Assembly: GCA_019925795.1 (NCBI GenBank)
Contig: CM034305.1
Location: 97,252,433-97,316,432 of the forward strand
DNA: 64,000 nucleotides
Source of the DNA: Dendrobium chrysotoxum
Lineage: Eukaryota > Streptophyta > Magnoliopsida > Asparagales > Orchidaceae
Direction of reading: 5' to 3'
Shown: positions 1-9,973 of the stretch, piece after piece
Position numbering within the stretch: position 1 is the first letter of the stretch
Layout of the letters: each line of letters opens with the position of its first letter
Position numbers and translations under genes: made by a program
Notes under the pieces: generated by a model
What the model was told of the DNA's origin: nothing
The model's input: only the letters and a program-made list of their open reading frames with translations
The model's database searches: none

Positions 1-66
1 AAACTTTTTTATATGTGAATATATTAATTCTGATGACAAATATGTAATTTTTTTTTAATGAGATAC

Positions 67-1016
67 CTGATGGATCCGTCGGTGATTTTGTCCCAAACCA
101 TTGAATGCCCCGCGTTCGCCGGCGTCACCTTATCCCAGTGCAGCGGCTTCAGTCTCGGCCGATCCTTACCACCATCCGGCACCGGCGGCGGTCTAGACGA
201 AGATGCCGGCGGAAGTGGTGGGCCTCCAGCTCGCCGGGCAGGCGGCGGAGGGGGCGCTCCCGGGCCCTTTTTAGCTGGTGGTCCCGGTGGTGCCGGAGGC
301 GCAGGTGGCGCAGGCGGCTTTGGTGGTGGAGGCGGAGGAACACTCGGTGGCGGAGGTGGCGTCGGCGGAGGCGGCGATGCCTTAGAGGGCCTTGGCTGGG
401 CGGCAAACGCCATGGAAGAGGAATTGATGGAGTCGGACGGCAAAAGAGGAATTTTTTGGGTGCGGCGTTCGTCCTGACGCCGGCGGCGGTGGGTCTGCTC
501 GGCCTGTAAGAGGCCGTCTTCTTCATCAGGGGATCCTCGGAGAAGATTATTGCAATGATCGCAGCGCCTGGGTCCGGCGTCATCGAGGCTTCGCCAGTAG
601 AGGACATCCAGGCCGTTTTCATCAACGATAACGCCTTTGAGAGCGGGTTCCGGCTTGCGCCGGAACGGTGGTGTCGGGGCGGGATTTAGCCGGCGGCGTT
701 TAGCGGTGAAGTGGTGGAAGACGAAGAAGAGGAGGGCGGATAGAACGAAGCTGCTAGCGGCCGTGGCGACCACGGCAGTGACTACTTTTTTTTTGGTGGA
801 ATTTTGTGCCGGCGAGGAAGGAGAGGAGGAAGATGAAGAAGATAAAGAGGGTGGAGGAGAGATGGGGACGGTGGTAGAGGGGAAGGTCTGGATGTTGTGT
901 GGAGGAGGGGTGGATTGGAGAAGATGGCGCAGAGGATTAGAAGAGAGGGATAGAGGGAAGAGAGAGTAGAGGAGGAGGAGGGAGAGAGCGAGGCGTGGAA
1001 GGGCTATTGAATCCAT
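67..1016 (-). CDS. Type I formin-like protein, first exon (partial gene)
   Basis: Formins nucleate and elongate actin filaments; type I plant formins are anchored in the plasma membrane. The exon reads from ATG at 1016-1014. It shows a hydrophobic signal peptide (about residues 1-26), a Ser/Pro-rich extracellular stretch, one transmembrane helix (about 78-102) followed by a basic stop-transfer stretch (KRRR), a cytosolic linker, a proline-run FH1 region (about 212-280) and the start of the FH2 domain (RPRLKPLHWDKV, about 286-297). The exon ends at a TCAG|GTAT splice donor, with the intron starting at base 66. The 950 coding bases leave a split codon. This is the usual place for the first exon of plant formins to end. 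The rest of FH2 lies beyond the left edge. The frame continuing to position 24 past the donor is intronic read-through. Family call is firm; the paralogue is unknown. Confidence 0.93.
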
Positions 1017-1025
1017 GGTTGAGAG

Positions 1026-1030
<5 letters not shown>

Positions 1031-1062
<32 letters not shown>
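1031..1062 (-). repeat. (GA)n microsatellite in formin 5' leader
   Basis: About 16 uninterrupted GA units (CT on the coding strand) sit 15 bases upstream of the formin ATG. CT-rich leaders are common in plant 5' UTRs and can bind GAGA-binding (BBR/BPC) factors. Only the repeat itself is seen; a regulatory role is inferred. Confidence 0.85.
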
Positions 1063-1064
<2 letters not shown>

Positions 1065-1366
1065 TTTTGTTGTATTGGTTGAGGCCTTGAGGGTGGGAAG
1101 TAGAAGGAAGCAGGCTGCCGTTCATTTCTTGGCTTGTGGCAAGTGGAACGAAGCTTGGTTATATTAGTTCCTGATTTGAATAGAAAAAAAAAAAAACTTT
1201 TCAGGGAAAACATTGAGTTTAAATAAATGATAAAAAATATTTTATTAGGAGTTATAAATATTTGTATTGTAATTATAAGATTTCATTGCTATAAAATAAC
1301 ACTTTTATTTTAAATATAAATTATGCTATCTTTTTAGGGTAGGGAGAGGGCATGAGAATTCGGCAT
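1063..1366 (-). promoter_or_regulatory. Presumed formin leader and proximal promoter
   Basis: This is the stretch directly upstream of the formin exon. A weak TATA-like string (TAATATAACC on the minus strand, near 1160-1168) lies about 150 bases from the ATG. No other motif stands out. The assignment rests mostly on position. Confidence 0.4.
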
Positions 1367-1510
1367 GGGAAAATTATTATATGCGGAATCCGGATTCGTC
1401 CGGAGGCGAATCTGGACTCTCCACGTCACCCGGGGCCTGATGCATTCGGGTGACGTGGCACGTTCGGATTCGCCTCCGGACAGTTCAGACGACGCACGTA
1501 ATAATCTCCC
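1367..1510. mobile_element. Foldback MITE with 8-9 bp TSD
   Basis: A 144-bp unit is bounded by similar inverted ends (GGGAAAATTATT on the left; the right end reads GGGAGATTATT on the other strand). It is flanked by a direct repeat TTCGGCAT (1359-1366 and 1511-1518), which becomes nine bases if the next G is counted. Two GC-rich arms are perfectly inverted: 1398-1411 against 1468-1481 (GTCCGGAGGCGAAT) and 1422-1432 against 1447-1457 (CACGTCACCCG), with a loop at 1433-1446. No coding capacity. An 8-bp TSD would suit hAT and a 9-bp TSD would suit Mutator-like elements; the boundary base is ambiguous. Confidence 0.8.
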
Positions 1511-1518
1511 TTCGGCAT

Positions 1519-2068
1519 GAGCCCTCCCTATTTATCACATTATTCATTCTCCAAAATATTAGTGAAGCTGTATATGCTACTAGCATAGCCTTGAGAGAGC
1601 TGAACATATTTGACTAGTTAGTCATCCCATTTAGTGCACCAATTAAACCTAGAAGCCTTGCAAAAATTCGCTAACCCAACCACCTGGCTTAAGAACACAA
1701 GCCACTTGCTTTGCCTTTTTTCCTTTGACCATATATTGGTTAAACAATTTGGTCACTAATAATTAGATTTTAGTATGTTCATTTTCCATATAAGTTTCGA
1801 TCTATAGAAACATAGTTGTCGAGAACTCTCCCCTATTGTCAAAATAGCTCTTCTTACCTTATGTACTTTACGAGTATCCCTTTTTCAAAGTTGAATGCTT
1901 CTTAGAACCCCTATCAACCACTCGCATAGATCCATCCTCTACTTTTTCGAAGATCTTAAAAAATCATCTATTCATGTGGCATATTTATTTCACGACTAAC
2001 AAATCAATGTGCTTTTACTACTAGTAGTTAAATATCAAGGGCATGTCCTTTAGAAATATTATCGTTGT
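1519..2068. other. Intergenic, nothing recognised
   Basis: AT-rich sequence without open frames of note, RNA-gene structure or clear repeats. The first 20 bases complete a palindrome interrupted by the MITE to the left. Confidence 0.6.
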
Positions 2069-3240
2069 TGTTGTGTCTTGGAATATTCATGGCGGTAGAG
2101 AGGTATAAAATTTAGCATCATAGTTTTATACGAAGATCCAACATACAAACAGATTAAAGAGTAAGGTGCAGCATTCATAAGAGACATTAAGATTTTATTT
2201 GAAAAATCCTAAAAAGGGGAAAAATGATGAGGCCTGATTCAATTTGAACAAATCCACTAATATTGGTGGTTGATTACAAATAATAACTTTCCTTGGAGGA
2301 GGGTGCTGGCTGAATGTAGCAAATATACATTGTATAGAACACATTACATAGTTGGAAATAAGCATATCAGTTGTTCTTTAGAGAGTGTTGGCATGTTTAT
2401 TTGATTTATAGGATCGTAGTCGGCGGGCGACGGTGCTTGGAATGATCATAATCAACAAGCGATGATATTCAGAGAGACTGTACTCGGCGGACGACAGAGG
2501 TCGGAAGGACCGTAGTTGGGCAACGGTGGTCGAAGAGACTACAGTTGGTGGGTGATGGAGGTTGGAAGGATAATAGTTGGGCGACAAAGGTTGGAAGAAC
2601 CGTAGTCGATAGGCCTAGTGGTTGGAGAAACCGTAATTGACTGATGACAGTGGTCGGATGGACCATAGTCATAGGGTGACAATGTTTAGGAGGAAAACCC
2701 TTTACGGGGTGATGGTAGTTGGAGATCCGTAGTCGAGCGATGGTGGTCGAAGGATCATAGCTAGGCAACGATTGTTAATAATTCAACGATAATGTTTAAA
2801 TGGTAGTCTGATGGTGGTGCTATTACACTAGTGATCATATAGTGTATTGTTGGTGGCAGTCAGACAACTTTTTATGGTGGAAGTCGGGCGGTGGTTTGAT
2901 GGCGGATTCGAGCGGTACTTCAACAGAGGCAATTAAGCGGTGGTTCGATAGGTTGGTCAAATTGTGGCCCAATAGTGAAGGTCCAATGGTGGTACAGTGG
3001 TGATACTCGAGTGGAGCTTCGAGATTTTTAGAGTCTTTGAGCTTTCTTGAATCTGAAACCAAAGTTCAAGTTCCAAATGCCCCTTCATGTAGAGATTATA
3101 GGTCTATTTATAGATTTTTTAGAGTAGTAGTCCCATCAATATAATCAAAATTTGAAACACTCAATTGAATGATTCATATTGACTCCCTTAATTATAAATT
3201 GTTCATTCAATATTTAAATGCCTTAATTTGTATTTTTTAT
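2069..3240 (-). mobile_element. LTR remnant of the element-A family, reverse orientation
   Basis: On the minus strand this matches the 3' LTR of element A. The terminal 250 bases (ending in a diverged form of TTCCAGGATGCAACA, here at 2069) correspond to 47101-47354. The central part consists of degenerate units of about 30 bp (CGACTACGGTC..TTC..ACC..CGTCGCC) like those at 10.6-11.06 kb and 46.8-47.1 kb. A TATAAATAG box lies near 3108-3116. The homology stops inside U3 at about 3240, so the LTR start is missing. No TSD partner was found. The small open frames on the minus strand here are by-products of the repeat. Confidence 0.72.
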
Positions 3241-3720
3241 AAAACCGACAGAAGGGGCCTACCCGTTAATAAAAATTGAAATTACAAGACCTTAAAAGAT
3301 CCACAGCTCACTAAAAATATAATATTTAAAGTAAAACCTACGAGCCAGGGATCTTAACTATTACAAGCAACCAAAGAAAAAATACCAACTGATAGCAAAC
3401 AATTAATAAAAAAAAGGATCTGAAAGCCAGAAGCAATAGGTGATCGAAAACCTCAAGAGACCATCAACCATCCAAACAGACAGCATACAAGAGTATAAGC
3501 CAAATAACCTGCAAAAGAGAACCTGTAAAAGAGGAAGGAGCCAACACCCCCAGGCACCAGCCAAGATAACCCATAAAACACCAACAACCATCCACCAAAA
3601 CAAAAAGATACAAAAACCGAGAACCTCAACAAGAAAACCAACAAAAAACCGGGCAGAGGGAGATCAAACAACAAGCCCCCTACACAAGACCCATGTAAGA
3701 AAACAGCCACACACACTACT
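3241..3720 (-). mobile_element. Possible L1-type LINE 3' tail
   Basis: Read on the minus strand, a T/G-rich stretch is followed by a short GGGTAGGCCCC-type motif and an A-rich end (TTTTATAAAAAA) that abuts the LTR remnant. This resembles 3' untranslated regions of plant L1 LINEs. No reverse-transcriptase homology is visible and no TSD was found. The open frames of 66-103 codons on both strands look like chance frames in biased sequence. Confidence 0.3.
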
Positions 3721-4370
3721 TTTTCGTTTTACGCTTTTTTTCCTTATTTGATATCAAAATTAAGCAAACTTATGTTTATTATATTCATCTCATTGAGATA
3801 CTCAATTTGACTATAAGCATGTTAGATTTAAAGATCTTTTGATCATTTAATTAAAATCTAAAAGGTTTCAATTACATTTCAAATGCTTGATATGTGCTCA
3901 TTTTGACTAATATCAAATCATTTTTTTTATATAGATGTGCTCATGTTGTCGAGGCATTCAATTTGACTATAATATTTTTTAAAATTAAAATTTAGATAAT
4001 TCTAAATTAAATTATAAAAATTTTCAATTCAAGATTCATGCCCCATCAAGACATTGTTGATGATTATCACATATTAATGGAAGCAAGAAAAGAAATCTCA
4101 TAGAATATCAAACTTTTTTTTCTAACGATGAATAATATATCAAAACATTTACTTGAATCTGCGCCTTTAAAATGTTACTTTTTCATTTAACCAACAGCCT
4201 ATGGTGCTTTCCCACTCTCACTTTTGAATGATTCAAAAGCAAGAAAAAAAAAAGAGATGAAATGGATCAAGAAAAGAAACTTTTTCAAAAGAATGAAATA
4301 ACTGTCCAACAATCTCTGCAATGCTATACAATACCGGATTACACGATTAAATAATTGAATCATATCCTAT
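3721..4370. other. Intergenic and probable GATL 3' region
   Basis: AT-rich sequence downstream of the GATL stop codon. No gene, structured RNA or mobile-element end is evident. The GATL 3' UTR and poly(A) site should lie at its right end, but I cannot place them. Confidence 0.5.
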
Positions 4371-5474
4371 CTACAATGAAATGCTTGAAGAGATTGATGA
4401 AGAGATGGAAAGGGAGGAGGAAGAAGATGGCGTGACCGCCGGCGAAAATAGGTCATAGACTTTCCAAAGGTGATCGATAGGACAAGGTTTCCCGGCATCC
4501 ATCCGATCCCACGGCTTCCCCTTTCCGCTCCAATGGAGAAGACTCACGGGCCCTGGATGCAGAACACGACAGCTTTCTTTCAAGTTATCGCCTCCGAGCC
4601 CGTGCTGGTTCCACCGATGATCCAAACCCTCCACCTCACCGGCGAATACCAGGAGAAATGGCGGTAGAGACCCTAACTCGTAGATCCTATTCCTCTTCTG
4701 TACCTCCATCCATCTCTCGATCCGCCGACTGTAGCCCTTCGCCCGCCACCGATCCAGATCCAACACCATCACGCCCGTGTTGAAGTAGCACGGCCTGCGA
4801 CGGCGTCCCTCGAAGGGCAGGCGCCCCCACGGCCCCTTCCAGAACGTGGCAGTGAAGTAGCGGGAGAAATTGGCGTGGCAGTACTCCGGCGCCGCCACGG
4901 CGGCGGACGTGGCAGCGTTCAAGGCGGTGGATGCGGAGTCCCAGAGGAGGCGAATGTCGTCGACGACCAGAATGTCGGAATCGAGATAGATGACGCGGCG
5001 GACGCAAGGGGGGAGGAGATCACCGAGATAGTTGCGGGCGTAGTTCAGGGGTGTTTCAAGGGCGGGCCGGATCGAACCGGAGATGAGCCCGCGTACGCGA
5101 TCTTCGCGGAACCGATGGGCGCTGAATCGGAGCGATGGAAATATAGCGCGCATCGCGGCAGCGAGCTCGTCGCCTGAATCGCCGGAATCGGAGACTCCGG
5201 CTGAGGTAAGGAAGTGGAAGAAGAGGGAATCAGGACAGGAGGTATGGCGGAGGATGGAGTGGACGGCGGCGATCGATCCGCGGAGGTAATGTGCATCGAG
5301 GGTCATGGCGATGTGGACGAGGTCGGGATCACAGTCGCCTGCGGTGCAGGCGGGGCAGGTGTCGGCGTCGCGGAATTTGGGAGCTTCCGAGTAGGAGAAG
5401 AAGGTGGAGGAGGGGAGAACCTCAGCGAAAGCGACGGACATTAGTAAGAGAAAGAAGACGGCCACGTTGGCCAT
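4371..5474 (-). CDS. GATL-type glycosyltransferase (GT8), galacturonosyltransferase-like
   Basis: A 367-residue protein from ATG at 5474-5472. The open frame continues 18 codons upstream but has no earlier ATG. Residues 1-17 form a hydrophobic signal or anchor. The GT8 catalytic core follows: metal-binding DSD at 165-167 (IYLDSDILVVDD), the FNTGVMVLDL block at 231-240, LPPFLLVFAG near 270-279, NQHGLGGDN at 289-297 and HWSGKGKPW at 314-322. Family members act in the Golgi in pectin or xylan synthesis (PARVUS/GATL1 is best known); the exact donor and acceptor here are unknown. The gene is intronless, as is usual for GATLs, and of normal length. The C-terminus ends in an unusual low-complexity Ser/Ile/Leu tail (about 350-367). 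Coding sequence is GC-rich and intact. Confidence 0.92.
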   Translation of the reverse strand: MANVAVFFLLLMSVAFAEVLPSSTFFSYSEAPKFRDADTCPACTAGDCDPDLVHIAMTLDAHYLRGSIAAVHSILRHTSCPDSLFFHFLTSAGVSDSGDSGDELAAAMRAIFPSLRFSAHRFREDRVRGLISGSIRPALETPLNYARNYLGDLLPPCVRRVIYLDSDILVVDDIRLLWDSASTALNAATSAAVAAPEYCHANFSRYFTATFWKGPWGRLPFEGRRRRPCYFNTGVMVLDLDRWRAKGYSRRIERWMEVQKRNRIYELGSLPPFLLVFAGEVEGLDHRWNQHGLGGDNLKESCRVLHPGPVSLLHWSGKGKPWDRMDAGKPCPIDHLWKVYDLFSPAVTPSSSSSLSISSSISSSISL

Positions 5475-5556
5475 GGTTTCGCCGGCGACGGCTACCGTGG
5501 AGAAATGCTTTTCTGCTTTGACGAACAATTGGCTGCAGAAGCCATCGTGCTAATTA

Positions 5557-5567
5557 CTTTATATATA
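5557..5567 (-). promoter_or_regulatory. TATA box of the GATL gene
   Basis: TATATATAAAG on the minus strand, about 85 bases upstream of the chosen ATG. This predicts a start site near 5530 and a leader of roughly 55 bases. The distance supports ATG 5474 as the start codon. Confidence 0.65.
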
Positions 5568-6820
5568 ATGAAGTAATTAATAAAGGACAGAATGGAACGA
5601 GTAAAGAGCCACCGCGCACGCGGTATCGTATTTACGTTGATCGCTCGCAACTTTGAATTGGGATCCTCTCTATATATCTCAATAATTAAAATACCAAAAT
5701 TTAATTTAAAAGTATGTTCCAATATAAATTATGTTTATTTAATACGCAATTTTTTGAATTTTCAGCTCTATATTTTAAAAATTGAAACTATTTTTTTAAA
5801 TGTTTTATTATGATTATTTCGAAATCATTAAATTTATTTTTATGTGAGAGCAATTTAAATTTTGATTTATATATGTATAGTATATTATATTTATTCTAAA
5901 ATAAATTTAATGATTACTAGATTAACTATTATCTAAATTTTATATTGGTTTAAATTTGATTATAATAATTTCATTTTAATTATTTTTATTAAATTTATAT
6001 TTTATAATTTGTAAAAAAAATCAAATTTAATTGTTTAGAAGAAATTGAAGGATTTGAATTCTTGATTATTTTTAAATACGGTAAAACTTTTTTTTTTTTG
6101 GGTAATTGAAACCGCGTTAGATGGCTTGTTCCAAAATTTAAAAAAAAAAAAAGGAAAATTGTTCGAGACATAGCTGGCTCCAGTCGTCTATCTTTGGGGA
6201 TAACAGCGTGTACTTATGCTTTTATATTATTAGTTTTGTTTAAAAATAATAATTAATTATAGGTTGAAAATTAAATAAAATTTATGTTATAATAGACTTA
6301 AAAATAATTATCATGAAAATTCTTAGATCTATTGGATGATTGCTATTCATCTTAAAAAAGATCTAAGAATTTTTAAGCCCATTCGAACAAAAAATCGTTG
6401 ATGAAATAGATGATATAAGTTTACAAAAATAAAAGTTCAGATGATCCTAAATTTAATTTCAAAAATTTTTAATTTAAAATTTTCTTCAAGATTCATATAG
6501 ATCATGCAAATTTTTCGTAAACATGATTTTCCCTCTATTTTTGGACATCGAAGTTTTACGTCCAAAAATATATTTTAAATCTTCAAAAATTCTTTTTTTT
6601 AATTTGTTTATGTTTTTTTGCTCTTTCTTCTCTCTCTTTTTATATATTTTTTTTCTTTTATGTCCACTGTTTTACTTTCATCCATTTAACTTTCAGTTCT
6701 TTAATTTCTACTTATTTAACTTTCCCCTCTTACTCCCTCTCTTTATTTTATATAATTCAATCTCTTTAACTTTCCACTCTCTCTCTCTTTAATTTTTTGT
6801 AACTCCCTCACTTTAATATT

Positions 6821-6822
<2 letters not shown>
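5568..6822. other. AT-rich intergenic region, with one hairpin
   Basis: Long AT-rich stretch with homopolymer runs and no supported gene. One clear inverted repeat is visible: AAAATTCTTAGATCT at 6316-6330 against its complement at 6359-6373, a 15-bp perfect stem with a 28-base loop. From about 6520 the plus strand becomes strongly pyrimidine-rich; the 89-codon frame there is a consequence of the bias. Confidence 0.55.

Positions 6823-6860
<38 letters not shown>
6823..6860. repeat. (CT)n microsatellite
   Basis: About 19 uninterrupted CT units at the end of a pyrimidine-rich tract, followed directly by TCAGG. Confidence 0.9.
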
Positions 6861-6862
<2 letters not shown>

Positions 6863-6907
6863 AGGTATAAAAACCTCCTTAGAGGTGGGAAACTTGCACC
6901 CTCTTCT

Positions 6908-8131
6908 TGTCACACACCGGATACGAAAGGCTGTACACCCCGGCAACACAGAACGCCATTAAGGGATAAGAAAACTTATTTTGTATTCATAAAGAGAACA
7001 TGCATATACAAGAGATACAATATGATACACACACACACATCAGAGTAAATAAGGAATTGAAATAAAGCCAATCTATTTATAAAAGTTCCAATTAGCCAGT
7101 ACATTCAAATGACAATAATTCTGATACAAGTCAACAAGAAAGTAAATATAGCAAAAGCAGGAAAGAAAACTACCCAACCTACAAAAAATATAAACATAAT
7201 AAACTACTACAAAAGAAAAAAATATTAAAATAGTTTACAGCTGGTAACCCTGCTCTTGAGGTGGTGGTCCACCAAACATGCATGAAGGACGTGCTGAAAA
7301 AAATAACGAATGTGTTTGATAAATCAAACCCAGCAAGTAACTACTATCTATCAAAACATAAACGGCAAAGAAATGTGGCATGTAGTATGAACAACCAAAA
7401 GAGGAGAATACTAACCTATAATTACTACATCAAAAACTTTCATGGTATATGATATGTTTTCTACATCTTCAATATGCATGTATATATGTCAAATAGCTAT
7501 TAATGCCAAATTATTATAATATTTATAAATGCACCACACTAGATATCCATGTACCTCACAATGACTTATAAGTCATATCTCATTTCCAATTCATATCCAC
7601 TTATATTTTCTTGCATATATAGTTATTATCGGTTTATCATATACCTATCACCGGGAAGGTAAATACAAACCCAAGAAAATCTAGTGATTTTCTGTAGAGT
7701 TGTCACTCTAGGGTTCCATCGATCACAGCTAGTCAAAAACCAATAGGGTTCTACCGACATACATATAATTATACATGACCAATGCTTTTATTAATAACCA
7801 ATAAATATATATAAATCAACATGTCAAGTATGATTTGCAGGAATGATATTTATTTATTTAACCAAGCTAAATTGCATAAATCTAACTTTTCTAACATACA
7901 CATTTAACATGTATGATTAAGAACTAATGAGCAATAAATCAAGTAAAGTTTTGATTATCACATGCTGATTCAATATGAACAATAGTAAAGATTTATTACA
8001 TGTGATTATGCTAAAAAATTTAAAATAGAACTGACAATCTAAATAGTTACAAGGGAACCTACTACAATTCACACGAATTACAGCCCTAATTAAGAATAGT
8101 ACGCTTACACAGAAATAGATAATAATACATA
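6908..8131. mobile_element. Possible solo LTR, Tekay/Del-like
   Basis: The left edge TGTCACACACCGG resembles the start of element B's LTR (TGTCACAACCCG). Inside, near 7331, AACCCAGCAAGTAACTA resembles the CTCAGCAAGTAATACA segment in B's LTR. A 5-bp direct repeat CTTCT precedes the left edge (6903-6907) and recurs at 8132-8136. The expected terminal CA reads TA at 8130-8131, so the right edge needs one mutation. No internal coding region. The call is tentative. Confidence 0.45.
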
Positions 8132-8184
8132 CTTCTAGGCAAGTGACACAATGCTCAAAGCCCAAAAGATGTTTCATTGCTTAC

Positions 8185-8579
8185 GCCTCAAGGATAAAAG
8201 TTAAGTGTTGCAGAGATGAGGATGCTCTGGTGGATGAGTGGCTTTACACTTAGAGACAGGATTCGAAACTAGTATATAGTGAAAAGGTTGGAGTAGCTCT
8301 AGTGGAAGATAAGATTAGAGAGTCACCTTAGATAGTTTGGTCACATAGAACAGAGGCCTTCCGATGACCCGGTTAGAAGAGCAGATGTATTAGATTTGAC
8401 CTATGTTAAGAAAGGTAGATGTAGACCTAAAAAGACTTGGCTAGAAAATATTAGAAATGACCTTTCTTTATTAGATCTAAATGAGAATTTGACTCTTAAC
8501 ATAATGCAATGGAGAAAAAAGATTCATGTAGCTGACCCCACATAGTGGGATAAAGGCTTGATGTTGTTCTTGGTAGAGT
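8185..8579 (+). mobile_element. RTE-clade LINE, 3' end of ORF2 (truncated)
   Basis: With some stops and shifts, the plus strand translates to the C-terminal region typical of plant RTE reverse-transcriptase proteins: LSVAEMRML.WMSGFTL, then a degraded form of RLRWFGHVQRRP, then RCRPKKTWLENI and IHVADPT. The element ends in a GATGTTGTT-type tail near 8562-8575, as RTE elements do. Only the last 400 bases remain. I found no TSD. Confidence 0.75.
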
Positions 8580-8915
8580 TTTTGTTAAAGAAAACTATTT
8601 GCATTGTTATGGTCTTATGGATTAATCAAACATTCATTTTTATATTTTGCAAAAGCTTATAAAATAAAAAATTAAGTTTATTTTTGTGTGTGGAACTATT
8701 CCTTCAAATGATAAAAAAAATAAGACAAGTTTTATATAGATCATGAGAGCAACTGCATTCCTGATATTTGCATAATTAATTTCTAGCAATGATGTTTGAT
8801 GATGATTCCGTTTACTTCATCGTTTCAACTTATTGCGTGGTTCGGAATGAGAAGCAGCATAATAAATAATTTTTGTTAGAAGTACTACATGAATTTTTAT
8901 TTTATTTTTAGTTTA
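8580..8915. other. Intergenic, nothing recognised
   Basis: AT-rich spacer between the LINE tail and the TSD of element A. No gene or repeat is visible. Confidence 0.6.
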
Positions 8916-8920
8916 CTCAT

Positions 8921-9440
8921 TGATATATCATCAAAAATTTATCTTGATCGAGCACAAATCTCGAGGCAAAATTAAGTTGAAAACTTCTGAAATTAAATTT
9001 GGGACCATCCAAACTCCGATTTCAGCAAATTTATAGTCAAACTGAATGTCTCAAAAAGACGAACCCAATGACACCAAATTCGACCCAGTACAAGTCCAAA
9101 TGGGTCCAAATCAAAGACCCCGAAGTGCATTTGGAAGGTTCAAACTATAAATTAGATGACTAAATGATTTCTAAATGTGACATGCTTATAGTCAAATCGA
9201 GTGACTCGACGAGACAAATCCAACGAGCTCGAGAGCATTGAATTCTGACATTATTAAGGCACTCAAATACTTGATAATTTGTCTATAATCAAAGGAGTCA
9301 ATATCGGTCGTCCATTCAAAATACTCCTCATATGCCCTTGATGTTCTCCCTATTTACTAGCCATGCCACTTCCAAGAATATTCAAAGAATATTCCTAAAA
9401 AACTCTCTTTAAAAAAAGAGGAGAAAGATAGAAAAAAAAA
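8921..9440 (+). repeat. Element A 5' LTR remnant (U3 part)
   Basis: About 490 bases match the start of the 3' LTR at 9974-10430 with many substitutions. They include the shared CTTGATAA..GTCTATAATCAA..GGAGTCAATATCGG block. Similarity fades in A-rich sequence near 9415-9440, so R and U5 are missing, probably through a deletion reaching into the interior. Confidence 0.8.
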
Positions 9441-9973
9441 TTTGTAAAAAATAAGAAGAGAAAAATAGAAAAAAATTCAGTAAAAATAGAAAAAAGACAA
9501 AAAAAGTTGTTGCAGTTGGCATGCCAACCGACACGCGTCGTCGAAATGACACCTCTAAATCGTTCAGACAAGACGGGTAGCAACGGGCAGGAATGCGGGC
9601 AGTCAGGCTCAGAACGATAGCTCTAGCAACCAGGCAATGCATGCGGGTAGTCAGGTAAGGGTGTAAACTTGCGAGCGGCGACAAGCTCGCTGGCAGCGGG
9701 CTTACCAGCGATGGTGGCGACTGGTTGGTTTGGCTGCCATGTTGCGTTCATGCCCATTTTTTAGCCAGAACAGTCTGATTCAGACTTTTTTCAATCTCCG
9801 AAATCATTTTTTGACGTTTCGAACACAATTTTAATACTTCTGAAGCTAATCGAGAACTCTACAATCACGAACGAGTTATTCTCAAGTTTTAAACAAGTTA
9901 AAAAATTTCTCAGAAGCTGTAATACATATTTTCAGACTTTTGGAGTTTCGACGTTTGAAAATAGGGGGACAAC
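9441..9973 (+). other. Element A internal remnant with polypurine tract
   Basis: Internal sequence without coding homology. It ends in GAAAATAGGGGGACAAC (9957-9973), a good polypurine tract placed directly before the 3' LTR. This fixes the plus-strand orientation of A. Confidence 0.7.

Noticed and set aside
58..509. Plus-strand Gly/Arg-rich frames of 134-139 codons opposite the formin
   Set aside because: They are the complement of the proline-rich FH1 coding sequence, which produces Gly/Arg-rich frames on the other strand.
3403..3751. Overlapping frames on both strands (66-103 codons)
   Set aside because: Strongly biased composition explains the lack of stops; the residues are low-complexity and no family is recognised.
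4470..5521. Several frames of 65-106 codons overlapping the GATL gene
   Set aside because: Shadows of the GC-rich GATL coding sequence in other frames.
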